Shown here: piece by piece, positions 19,350 to 27,309 of the stretch | Numbering within the stretch: position 1 is the first letter of the stretch | Layout: the number at the start of each line of letters is the position of its first letter | NCBI GenBank assembly: GCA_965227445.1 | Contig: OZ245751.1 | Location: 1,736,001 to 1,800,000, forward strand | Length of the DNA: 64,000 bases | Direction: 5' to 3' | Origin: DT-110 sp030148525 | GTDB taxonomy: Bacteria; Bacteroidota; Bacteroidia; Chitinophagales; Saprospiraceae | The notes under the pieces: generated by a model | What the model was told of the DNA's origin: nothing | The model's input: only the letters and a program-made list of their open reading frames with translations | Databases searched by the model: none | Position numbers and translations under genes: made by a program

Positions 19350-19604
19350 GGTAATGTGGTTAAAACGCTGATTATTCATAGGGATGGTGCATACCAATCC
19401 CGTGCCTGCACCTGGGATGCAGACAATTTTAAAATGCTGTAAATCTGTTCAACGGACTACCTAACCTGGTAACCGGTATTTGAAATAAGCGGGAAATGAA
19501 GGGGAGGTCTTTAAGTGGGAGCGAGGAGCGCGCCTGAGTGCATCCCCCTCACACATTGTTTTTGGTTGTTTGGAGTTCATCTAAGTAGGTTTTGGTTAGA
19601 ATAC

Positions 19605-19637
19605 GTATGTTGATATGGCCTGGCCATATCAACATAC
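19605..19637. other. 33-base perfect palindrome in the adhesin upstream region
   Basis: GTATGTTGATATGGCC at 19605-19620 pairs perfectly with 19622-19637 around a single base. It lies 256 bases upstream of the surface-protein start and 210 bases downstream of the sensor-kinase stop, both on the minus strand. There is no T-run after it, so it is either an operator-like site for the surface gene or an atypical processing/termination hairpin. The rest of the gap from 19350 to 19846 holds no gene I can recognise. Confidence 0.6.
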
Positions 19638-19846
19638 TGCTACTGTAGTAATGTAATACACAAAGGCATTACAAGAACAACTTCGGGAGTAAGGGGAAAG
19701 AATTGCAGACTTTGGGGGAACAGAATAAAGGGAACCTAAAAGAGGGTTAGGTCATTTGTTGATACGCGACAGGAAGAAAATGTTCTAGTATTCGATTTGA
19801 ATTTAAGTTTTTTTGGATGAATATCAAACGCCATAATCATTTTATT

Positions 19847-22800
19847 TTAAAACTTCTTCATTTTTAAGTGAATCGTATATCCCCCCTGGCGTTTGATGTC
19901 AAGTGATGCACCCAGTCTTTTGGCCCGCATTTCCATGTTTTCAATACCTTGGCTGCTTTTTTTACGGGGCCGTTCACCATTTGACATACCATTGTCCTGT
20001 ATGCGCATAGTGAATTTATTACCATCAGCTTTCATGAACACGTCAACCTGGGTAGCATTGGAGTGCTTACTGATGTTATTTATTGCTTCTTTATATATAA
20101 AATACAGGTTTTGACGGATTTCGACGGGTATTTTTTGACGTAAGTCAATACCCTCCTCCCGCATATGAAACTGGATATCCCGCTGTTGAAATACATCTTC
20201 AGCGTGCTCTTGCATGCGATCCCTCAAATCCGCCATATGGTCCTTGCGGGAGTCGATGGACCAGATTACATCGTGCAATTTTGAGGCGGCTTTCCGACTA
20301 ACTTCGCTAATGTGCTCCGACCGGGCCCGATCATCCGAATTTTTGGCCTTCATGGCTAACAGGTCCGATTGCAAAGCAATTCCGGATAACAACCCACTTA
20401 CCTCATCGTGAATATCGCTGGATAGCTTAGTGCGAAACTGTTCTACTTGCAGACGTTGATTTAGTCTATACCGGAAGAGTAAATACCCCAATAGAATGAT
20501 TAACATGGCGAATCCAATATAGGCAGCCGTTGTGTTATACCAACTTGGATGGACGATCAGTGGTATGGTCAGTATTTTTTTCCCCCAGTGTCCACTAGGG
20601 CCTGCGGCCTGTACCTGCAACGAATATTTGCCAGCCGGAAGGCGGTGGTAACGCACTCTGTTTTCGGTGTTTTGGTAAACCCATTCTCTTTGGAGCGGCC
20701 ATAAACGGGTTTGGAACTGGTTGCGATCAGGGTTAGAGAAATGCGGTAAAAAAAACGAAAATTGTACACTGGATACTTTGGGGTACATATGGAACGCATG
20801 TCCGGCCTTCCAGGATTGCTTTACCTGTTGGACACTATCGGTTCGGGTGTACGTCCATTCCACCTCTGATAAACGTGGGGGAGGTAAGGAATCGGCAGTC
20901 AGGACCGACTCCGGTTTAAAGCGGGAAAACCCGTTGACTGATCCAAAGTACAAATAGTTCTGAGGACTAAGAGCTCCGGAATTAGTGGTAAACTGGTCAG
21001 CGGCAAAACCGTCATTAGCATAGAAATAACGAAAGGCTTTTTGACCGGGAAGCCATACGTTCAGTCCGCCGTCGGTACTAATCCAGATTTGGCCATTGTG
21101 GTCCTCCACAATAGTACTTACGTTATCGTTGGATAAACCGTCTTTTTCGGAAAGGGTAAAAGCAAGCCCGCCTTCTTTATCCAACACCACAATTCCCTCA
21201 GAACTCCCTACCCAAAGTTGGCCGATTTGATCCTGGGTAATGGTTCGCACTGTTGCTCCCCGTACGTGTTCGGTAGGATTGTACTGAGAAACATCGGTTC
21301 GCTGCGCGTTGACCCGAAAAAGACCTTGGTCTGTTCCTATCCAGATTTGACCATTTTTGTCTTCGAATAAGCAATTCAGGCGCAGGCCGCGAAAGGGGTT
21401 GTTTTCTTCGAGCGTTGTAAAGGGCTCAAAAGTAGATTGGTCGGGGTCGAAACGAACCAATTTGTTGTTGCCCTGCTCCCCGTTGGCAATAAGCCAGAAA
21501 TACCCATCATCCCCGGTGATCAGATCGTAGAAGCGATGTGGGAATTCATATACGGTTGCCAGGTCAGTTTCCAGATCATACCGTATGAGTAGTCCATTTC
21601 CGTTCCCCTGACACGCAATACCCCACAATTGACTGTACGACTGATAAAGTATATCGTAGCTGCAGCGAAAGTTAATCGGATCCCCTTCGGGGTCCGTGCG
21701 GATCTGCAGCGTATCCAGTTCGCCGGTATGTTCATTAAACCGGTACCAATGGGTGTATTCCCGGGCTAAATAAATATTCCCATCATCGCCGTAGGTAATG
21801 CCCTTCATTACGGCACCAAATTCATCCGCTGCGATGGGCTCAGCCAGGTAGTTATCGACCCTGAAGTGATTATTCTGGTATATCTTCAGGCCGGTATCCG
21901 CCCCGATGTGAATGGTTTTCTGGAAATCTTCGGAGTACAAGCTGATAATGTACTGGCTAACCTGTTTCAGGAAATCCCAATTGCGTGGTTCCTGTTGGGC
22001 TGGTTTGTAAAACAGGTGTTCGGTAATGGGGTAATTGCCATTGCCGTCGGTCTGGCTAAACAGTATCCCTCCGTGCTCGTCTTCCCACATATAGGTATAC
22101 TCCTGAAAGGGAGCATTGTCGAGGTCCTCTACCAGGTGCCAGGCATCTTCCACCAGATCAAAGTATACTACGTACGGATGGCGCGCAAAGCTCAGGAATA
22201 AAGCGTTTTTTGTTCGACTCATTTGTAAGATCCGGCTGGCCACCGGATACTCGAAGGGTTCGGGTATTGGTATGTCCTCTCGACCGAACCTCACCGGATC
22301 GTTTTTGCCGCAAAGGCTAACCAGGCCGTATTCACTATCGTTGATCATGAATGACTGATCATCAAGAACAACAAAATCCAGTTGAGACCGGGAACCCGTA
22401 AAATCGCGTTCCCATTCGCCTACCTGGATAAGGGTATCGCTGAATTGGTATTGATAAATCCGGCAGCGATCCAATTGAGTAGTAAGTACATAGGGCAAAC
22501 CGTCGGGACCGACGACTATTTTTTTTACGCTGCCCTGCACTCCGTTGGCAGGGTAGAGGTTGACTTTTTGCAAATCGAAGGAGTAAGGATCCAGAATGTC
22601 GAAGAAATCAATATTATCGTGGTAGGTAATCAAGAAATGATGATTGCGCAGGGGCGTGAGGTCGTCGATATACCGGTTCGAAATGAATTGACGGGCAGTA
22701 GATTCGGGGGTGAATTTTTGGAAATTATAGCCATCGAACCGATTGAGTCCATTTTTGGTAGCAACCCACAGAAAGCCGGTGGTATCCTTTTCAATGGAGG

Positions 22801-22927
22801 TCACCAAATTGGCCGACAGTCCCTGAACAGGGCCATAAAAGTTGTATTTGAGCACGTTGTTCTGAGCATAAAGAAGCCCGGGCATTAGCAAAGACAAACA
22901 AAAGGAGAGCCAGGGAATTCGAATCAT
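19847..22927 (-). CDS. Sensor histidine kinase with Reg_prop beta-propellers
   Basis: A 1026-residue membrane sensor. A signal peptide (ending LLYAQ) is followed by two-component-regulator propeller repeats (about 25-680; motifs such as GLSANLVTSIEKDTTGFLWVAT in part, and DKNGQIWIGTDQGLFR in part), a Y_Y_Y domain (about 690-780), one membrane helix (about 790-812) and a NarL-type kinase (HisKA_3) with SSDIHDEVSGLL holding the phosphoacceptor His, the N-box EAINNISKHSNA and a G-box GIENMEMRAKRLG. The periplasmic propellers sense a ligand, often a glycan in this phylum; here the ligand is unknown. Its partner is almost certainly the LuxR-type regulator upstream on the same strand, but 442 bases with mobile elements separate them. 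Confidence 0.93.
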   Translation of the reverse strand: MIRIPWLSFCLSLLMPGLLYAQNNVLKYNFYGPVQGLSANLVTSIEKDTTGFLWVATKNGLNRFDGYNFQKFTPESTARQFISNRYIDDLTPLRNHHFLITYHDNIDFFDILDPYSFDLQKVNLYPANGVQGSVKKIVVGPDGLPYVLTTQLDRCRIYQYQFSDTLIQVGEWERDFTGSRSQLDFVVLDDQSFMINDSEYGLVSLCGKNDPVRFGREDIPIPEPFEYPVASRILQMSRTKNALFLSFARHPYVVYFDLVEDAWHLVEDLDNAPFQEYTYMWEDEHGGILFSQTDGNGNYPITEHLFYKPAQQEPRNWDFLKQVSQYIISLYSEDFQKTIHIGADTGLKIYQNNHFRVDNYLAEPIAADEFGAVMKGITYGDDGNIYLAREYTHWYRFNEHTGELDTLQIRTDPEGDPINFRCSYDILYQSYSQLWGIACQGNGNGLLIRYDLETDLATVYEFPHRFYDLITGDDGYFWLIANGEQGNNKLVRFDPDQSTFEPFTTLEENNPFRGLRLNCLFEDKNGQIWIGTDQGLFRVNAQRTDVSQYNPTEHVRGATVRTITQDQIGQLWVGSSEGIVVLDKEGGLAFTLSEKDGLSNDNVSTIVEDHNGQIWISTDGGLNVWLPGQKAFRYFYANDGFAADQFTTNSGALSPQNYLYFGSVNGFSRFKPESVLTADSLPPPRLSEVEWTYTRTDSVQQVKQSWKAGHAFHMYPKVSSVQFSFFLPHFSNPDRNQFQTRLWPLQREWVYQNTENRVRYHRLPAGKYSLQVQAAGPSGHWGKKILTIPLIVHPSWYNTTAAYIGFAMLIILLGYLLFRYRLNQRLQVEQFRTKLSSDIHDEVSGLLSGIALQSDLLAMKAKNSDDRARSEHISEVSRKAASKLHDVIWSIDSRKDHMADLRDRMQEHAEDVFQQRDIQFHMREEGIDLRQKIPVEIRQNLYFIYKEAINNISKHSNATQVDVFMKADGNKFTMRIQDNGMSNGERPRKKSSQGIENMEMRAKRLGASLDIKRQGGYTIHLKMKKF

Positions 22928-23062
22928 ATTAACGTACAGTAGGAATGGTGGTGGTTGCTATTATCTCCTAAGGGGACCGACGAAGAATAGCTCGCCTGAA
23001 AGGAGGTACTTATTTTTCTCCGGTCCCTATCGTTGTGAAATATACAAATTGCCGGACTTTTA

Positions 23063-23345
23063 GAGCGTGTTTGGGATTTATCCTTTGGACTGCAAATGTC
23101 TATTATACCGACAACGAAGTGGTTTTGCTTCGCAGTACTTCGTGCTGGGAATCCAAACCACTTCGAGTCGAGTATATACTCGCGTGAAAAGGTTGGGCAA
23201 AGCCCAATCCTTTTCGGAAGCGGTATATTTGAACCTCACTGCAGCCTTTTTTTGCCCCGTAGCCATGCTACGAAGCTCAAAAAAGGCTTTGTGAGAACCA
23301 AATTCTAGACATTTTCGCCATCAAAAACAAATCCCAAACACGCTC
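23063..23345. mobile_element. 161-base miniature element (type A), copy 1, split by a nested insertion
   Basis: Ends are inverted repeats (AGAGCGTGTTTGGGATTT at 23062-23079 and its complement at 23329-23346), and TTA flanks both sides (23060-23062 and 23346-23348), a 3-base target duplication. It carries no coding capacity. Aligned to the reverse of the copy at 25947-26107 it is the same sequence with a 122-base insertion after TCTATTA. TTA duplications are typical of IS5/Harbinger-type MITEs; that family link is inference. Confidence 0.85.
23106..23225. mobile_element. 120-base multi-hairpin element (type B), copy 1, nested in type A
   Basis: It begins TACCG and ends CGGTA, flanked by TA on both sides; comparison with the uninterrupted type A copy shows the TA is a target duplication. 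Inside are three hairpins: 11-base arms CGAAGTGGTTT/AAACCACTTCG (23115-23165), CGAGTATATACTCG, and AAGGTTGGGC/GCCCAATCCTT. The loop of the first hairpin is inverted relative to copy 2. There are no genes. Confidence 0.85.
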
Positions 23346-23369
23346 TTAATTACCCAACCTCCCCTTTGA

Positions 23370-24068
23370 TCAATCAGTGACCGATTTATTTCCCTTTTCT
23401 TCAATTTGATCTTCGTTGTAAATGTTGATCACCTGGGTACGGCTATGCACGTTCAATCGCCGGTAGATGGTTTTAATATGGCTGTTTACCGTTTCTACTG
23501 AAATATTCATTTTATGGGCGATCAATTTGTAGCTGAGTCCTTCCACCAGGCCTTCTACCACTTGCATCTGCTTTCGGGTCAATTGGATACGGGGCTTGTT
23601 ATTAGATGATTCCCGGGCTTCTTTACTTTGTTTTCGAATCTCGGTAAAGATCTTTCGGGCAATTTTGGGACTCATATAGGAACCACCCTGCCCCACTTCC
23701 CGGATGGTTTTTACCACATCCACAAGACTGGTTGTTTTATCGAGATAGCCGACGGCCCCTGCTTCCAGGGCAGAATAAACTGTATCCACGTCGTTAGCGG
23801 TGGTGATCATGATAATATCCAAGGTGGGAAAACGCTCCCGAATGGGGGGAATGCCTTTAATACCGCTCATGCCACCGGGTAGGGAAATATCGAGCAGCAG
23901 GGTAGTTACGGTGTGATCGGCGGGGATGGCGTGAAGGAAGTCTTCTACCGTCCGAAAAATACCCGCCATACTCATGTCGTCTTGTTGCTCGACGAAGATG
24001 CTGATAGGCTCACTGACATTGGACTCATCCTCAATCATTATAACGTTATAGAATAGTGAGTTGCTCAT
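23370..24068 (-). CDS. NarL/FixJ-family response regulator
   Basis: A 232-residue two-component regulator. The receiver domain (about 8-130) has the acidic pair in MIEDES, the phosphoacceptor Asp in LLLDISLPGG, the conserved Thr in MITTAND and Lys in GYLDK. The output domain is a LuxR-type HTH (about 155-215; LTRKQMQVVEGLVEGLSYKL in part, IAHKMNISVETVNSHIK in part). It pairs with the propeller histidine kinase downstream on the same strand. It is divergent from the fabH-like gene across 161 bases. The extra N-terminal leader (MSNSLFYNV) is short, so the start at 24068 is reasonable. Confidence 0.93.
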   Translation of the reverse strand: MSNSLFYNVIMIEDESNVSEPISIFVEQQDDMSMAGIFRTVEDFLHAIPADHTVTTLLLDISLPGGMSGIKGIPPIRERFPTLDIIMITTANDVDTVYSALEAGAVGYLDKTTSLVDVVKTIREVGQGGSYMSPKIARKIFTEIRKQSKEARESSNNKPRIQLTRKQMQVVEGLVEGLSYKLIAHKMNISVETVNSHIKTIYRRLNVHSRTQVINIYNEDQIEEKGNKSVTD

Positions 24069-24229
24069 AAAGTGCGGGGGTTAAACGAAGAAAAGGAAGG
24101 CGTGATCTTCCATTGCCAGCTGGCAACTTTGTGAATTGGAATAATATTCGGATTTTCGAGGATATTTTCCAATTAAATAGCCCCCATATTCATGGTGGAA
24201 GGCGGGGGAAATACACTAAACGTTCGAAT

Positions 24230-25297
24230 ATGTTACAAACCAAAGTTGCCGGTATCGGATATTACGTGCCGGAAAAGGTCGTCACCAACGACGATCTGGC
24301 CCAAGTTATGGACACCTCAGATGAGTGGGTTCGGGAACGGACAGGCATAGAGGAACGCCGCTATGGCATTAAACACGAAGAGACGACCACTACTATGGGG
24401 GCCCGGGCTGCGGAAGTGGCCATCGAACGGGCCGGCATTACCAAAGACGATGTCGATTTCATCATATTTGCTACCCTCAGTCCCGACTATTATTTTCCGG
24501 GCTGTGGTGTGCTTTTGCAACGCGAATTGGGTATGACCAAAAACGAAGCAGGAGCCCTCGATATCCGAAACCAATGTAGTGGTTTTATTTACGGGTTGTC
24601 GATAGCCGACCAATTCGTCCGTACGGGCATGTACAAAAACGTATTGCTGGTGGGGGCGGAAATGCACTCTATGGGCCTGGATTTCTCCACTCGCGGTCGC
24701 AATGTCACGGTCATTTTTGGCGATGGCGCCGGGGCCGTTGTGCTCCAACCCACCGAGGAGGAAAATAAAGGCATCCTGACCACTCACCTCCATTCCGACG
24801 GCACTTACGCCGAAAAGCTCGCCTTCATTAGTCCGGGTGCTCACGGAGGGTACCACACCGAAAGCAATGGGGATGAGGTCGATTACGGTTTCACGGATGC
24901 CCAGTACGGAGAGATGTTTATCACTCAGACCATGATGGATGAGGGATTGCTTTACCCGAATATGGAAGGTCAATTTGTGTTTAAACTGGCCGTGCAAAAG
25001 TTTCCGGAAGTTATTCAGGAGGCACTGGCTAAGACGGGGTTGAGCAAGGAGGACATCGATATGTTCGTTCCGCATCAGGCCAATCTGCGCATTAGTCAAT
25101 TTGTGCAAAAGCGTCTGGGCTTGCGCGACGATCAGGTGTGGAATAATATTCAGCGATACGGTAATACGACGGCGGCATCCATACCAATTGCGCTGTGCGA
25201 AGCTTACGAGGCTGGAAAGGTGAAGGAAGGGGACCTGGTCTGTCTGGCAGCTTTTGGTAGTGGCTTTACCTGGGGTTCTGCTCTGATACGTTGGTAG
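24230..25297 (+). CDS. 3-oxoacyl-ACP synthase III family protein (FabH-like)
   Basis: A 355-residue thiolase-fold condensing enzyme. The triad is visible: Cys116 in NQCSGF, His282 in VPHQAN and Asn312 in RYGNTTAAS. The start at 24230 gives the usual opening MLQTKVAGIGYYVP; 39 more codons upstream show no family features. It is about 35 residues longer than E. coli FabH, with an insertion around 203-245 (HGGYHTESNGDE to TQTMMDEG). It may therefore be a second KAS III with a specialised acyl substrate rather than the housekeeping initiator. It starts fatty-acid or polyketide-like chains by joining acyl-CoA to malonyl-ACP. It stands alone, with a terminator directly after. Confidence 0.92.
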   Translation: MLQTKVAGIGYYVPEKVVTNDDLAQVMDTSDEWVRERTGIEERRYGIKHEETTTTMGARAAEVAIERAGITKDDVDFIIFATLSPDYYFPGCGVLLQRELGMTKNEAGALDIRNQCSGFIYGLSIADQFVRTGMYKNVLLVGAEMHSMGLDFSTRGRNVTVIFGDGAGAVVLQPTEEENKGILTTHLHSDGTYAEKLAFISPGAHGGYHTESNGDEVDYGFTDAQYGEMFITQTMMDEGLLYPNMEGQFVFKLAVQKFPEVIQEALAKTGLSKEDIDMFVPHQANLRISQFVQKRLGLRDDQVWNNIQRYGNTTAASIPIALCEAYEAGKVKEGDLVCLAAFGSGFTWGSALIRW

Positions 25298-25323
25298 TTG
25301 TTTCGCCTTTCGGCAAAAAAAAG

Positions 25324-25356
25324 AAAAGCCTGACCGGCATCGCCGGTCAGGCTTTT
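25324..25356. terminator. Bidirectional intrinsic terminator
   Basis: A perfect 15-base stem (AAAAGCCTGACCGGC at 25324-25338, complement at 25342-25356, 3-base loop) with A and T runs. It serves both the fabH-like gene and the convergent small gene at 25360. Confidence 0.93.
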
Positions 25357-25359
25357 TTG

Positions 25360-25587
25360 CTATGCTTCTGCAAGAGCAGTTTCGTAGCGTTTCACGAGTT
25401 GTGCTTGTTGTTCTGCGATTTTGTTGAGCACTTTCAACTCATCTTCCAGGTTTTCTTCGGGAGCCTTTGGGCGTCCGACCTGGGAAAGGCGTTTGCGGTT
25501 TTTGTTAATTGCTAGAATCTGATCCACTGTATGGTTTAGCCGGATTCTAGCTCTCAGAAGCCTTCGCTTAAGAGATCGATTCATCAT
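25360..25587 (-). CDS. Small basic coiled-coil protein, unknown function
   Basis: 75 residues. The N-terminus is strongly basic (MNRSLKRRLLRARIRLNH), followed by heptad-like helices (ENLEDELKVLNKIAEQQAQL), so a single long alpha-helix or coiled coil is expected. I recognise no family. It is supported as a real gene by a terminator 3 bases past its stop and by its own A/T-rich upstream region (about 230 bases to the mobile elements). Two possible ATG starts are adjacent (MM). A small nucleic-acid-binding or structural protein is conceivable. Confidence 0.6.
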   Translation of the reverse strand: MMNRSLKRRLLRARIRLNHTVDQILAINKNRKRLSQVGRPKAPEENLEDELKVLNKIAEQQAQLVKRYETALAEA

Positions 25588-25819
25588 TACGGATGTGGTT
25601 TGGTTAGGAAATGGCTTGATGTAGTAATGTCTTGCTCATAGTCCATTTGCATCCGGTCATTTCCGGAATTGAAATATACATAATTCTAACCTCATTATCA
25701 TCAAAAAAGATGTGAGTGAGCAAAAAAAACCTGCATTTTCACATTGTCGAGAAAATTTAATTCCGCAAAGCCCCTATTGTGTTGTTTTTTATTTTAACAT
25801 TTGTGAAGATCAAGAGTTA

Positions 25820-25939
25820 TAGCGGCAACGAAGTGGTTTGGTCTCCCAGCACGAAGTACTGCGTAGCAAAACCACTTCGAGTCGAGTAGATACTCGCGTA
25901 AAAAGGTTGGGTAAAGCCCAAACCTTTTTGGAAGCGGTA
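25820..25939. mobile_element. 120-base multi-hairpin element (type B), copy 2
   Basis: Same length and layout as the copy at 23106-23225, flanked by TA on both sides (25818-25819, 25940-25941). The outer parts are in the same orientation as copy 1, but the 29-base loop between the 11-base arms (25829-25879) matches copy 1 only when reversed and complemented. It ends 7 bases before the type A copy. Confidence 0.85.
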
Positions 25940-25946
25940 TAGCTTA

Positions 25947-26107
25947 GAGCGTGTTTGGGATTTGTTTTTGATGGCGAAAATGTCTAGAATTTGGTTCTCA
26001 CAAAGCCTTTTTTGAGCTTCGTAGCATGGCTACGGGGCGAAAAAAGGCTGCAGTGAGGTTCAAATAATAGACATTTGCAGTCCAAAGGATAAATCCCAAA
26101 CACGCTC
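25947..26107. mobile_element. 161-base miniature element (type A), copy 2, uninterrupted
   Basis: Inverted ends GAGCGTGTTTGGGATTT and complement, flanked by TTA on both sides (25944-25946, 26108-26110). It is inverted relative to copy 1 and lacks the nested insertion, so it gives the empty-site sequence. It stops 6 bases before the stop codon of the SafE-like gene. Confidence 0.88.
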
Positions 26108-26113
26108 TTATAT

Positions 26114-26812
26114 TCAGTGGCACATGGGTATATCCTGAGCTGCTTCCCAAAATCGAATATCGGTTGGCAATTGGAATTGCAGGCCCCGACTGATGAACAA
26201 AAGGGCGAAAGCAATCAAAAAAACGGGTGTCAGTCGGCGTAGCCGGTTGCGCCAACGCACATCAATAAACTGTCCGGCCACTGAGGTCAATAACATCAAT
26301 GGAATAGTACCGGCTCCGAATAAGGCCATAAAGGCAGCGCCCTGAAACACATTTCCAGTAGCTACCGCACCTGCCACGGCCATATAGACCAGGCCGCAGG
26401 GTAAGAGGCCGTTAAGCATCCCCAGTCCCAATAAGGCAGAACTGCTGCGGGCATTGAGTAATTGGCCCATACTCCGACGTACCCATTGCTGAAATTTCCT
26501 GACCGGTGCCCAGCGATGTATCATGGTCTCTACATTGATCGAGAGCAAGGCAACCACCAGTAGCAATATGCCCAAAAGGACCGATACGTACATTTGTAGT
26601 CCCGCTAACACCAGGCCCTGACCAAGAAAGCCAATCAACATGCCCAGGCCGGCATAGGTGGTAATACGCCCCAGATGATACAGGAGGAGTTTGCCGACCA
26701 TCGCCCAGCGGTAGGCCCCCTGTTGGGGCAAGGCCATAGCAATGGGACCACACATGCCTATGCAGTGCAGACTACCCGCCAAACCAATAAGAAAAGCCGA
26801 CCAAATAAGCAT
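26114..26812 (-). CDS. Sulfite exporter TauE/SafE family membrane protein
   Basis: 232 residues, about six membrane helices, with the family motif SLHCIGMCGPIAMALP near the N-terminus and NGLLPCGLVYMA at the start of the second half. This DsbD-like Cys-containing fold is frequent at the end of cbb3 oxidase operons in Bacteroidota, where a role in copper or electron delivery for oxidase maturation is suspected. It follows the FixH-like gene by 12 bases and is the last gene of the operon; its stop nearly touches a miniature element. The family is clear; the exact role is inferred from context. Confidence 0.88.
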   Translation of the reverse strand: MLIWSAFLIGLAGSLHCIGMCGPIAMALPQQGAYRWAMVGKLLLYHLGRITTYAGLGMLIGFLGQGLVLAGLQMYVSVLLGILLLVVALLSINVETMIHRWAPVRKFQQWVRRSMGQLLNARSSSALLGLGMLNGLLPCGLVYMAVAGAVATGNVFQGAAFMALFGAGTIPLMLLTSVAGQFIDVRWRNRLRRLTPVFLIAFALLFISRGLQFQLPTDIRFWEAAQDIPMCH

Positions 26813-26824
26813 TGGAAAAAACCT

Positions 26825-27265
26825 TTATAATTGAACTACTTCCTCTTTGTAATAGGGAACCCCTCCGGCCTCCCAATCGACCTTGACCCGCCAGAGGCCC
26901 GGCTTGAGATCTTCGGTAGATACCAGTTGGATGCCCCGGTTATCGGTGCGAACCTCAACCACTACATCCCGATTCCCTGCTGAAGGACAAAAGAGGCGTA
27001 CCTCGCCCTGGGGTTTCCCAAGTTCGTCGGGAAACTGGAGTTTCACCAATTGCCGGTCCTCATCTTCGAGGATTAACAAATCAGTTGTCAAATTGCGGGC
27101 ATTTACCAGTTTGTCGTAGTGTTCCTGGTAATTGATATCGTCTTCGTAATAGTGGTCCGAAACCAGGGCGTGATCGTATTGGGTGGATTTCCACACCTGA
27201 AATACGAGCGCCCCCACGAAAATCGTGTAAAAAGCGGCCAGACCGTATCCCCAATTCCATTTCAT
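26825..27265 (-). CDS. ccoH: FixH family protein (cbb3 oxidase assembly)
   Basis: 146 residues from the start at 27265 (MKWNWGYG). One N-terminal membrane helix (about 7-27) is followed by a periplasmic beta-rich domain ending GLWRVKVDWEAGGVPYYKEE, the region by which FixH/CcoH members are recognised. The longer frame adds seven residues without support. In the family it helps assemble or stabilise the cbb3 complex. It sits 44 bases after ccoG and 12 bases before the SafE-like gene, the usual ccoG-H-safE order. Confidence 0.88.
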   Translation of the reverse strand: MKWNWGYGLAAFYTIFVGALVFQVWKSTQYDHALVSDHYYEDDINYQEHYDKLVNARNLTTDLLILEDEDRQLVKLQFPDELGKPQGEVRLFCPSAGNRDVVVEVRTDNRGIQLVSTEDLKPGLWRVKVDWEAGGVPYYKEEVVQL

Positions 27266-27309
27266 AATTAGTTGACTTTTGTGCAAGCATTCGGCTTGCG
27301 TTGATTTAT

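Noticed and set aside
26044..26255. Small frames ending KLKKGFVRTKF seen at both miniature element sites
   Set aside because: They are translations of the non-coding type A element, found at both copies because the DNA is repeated.
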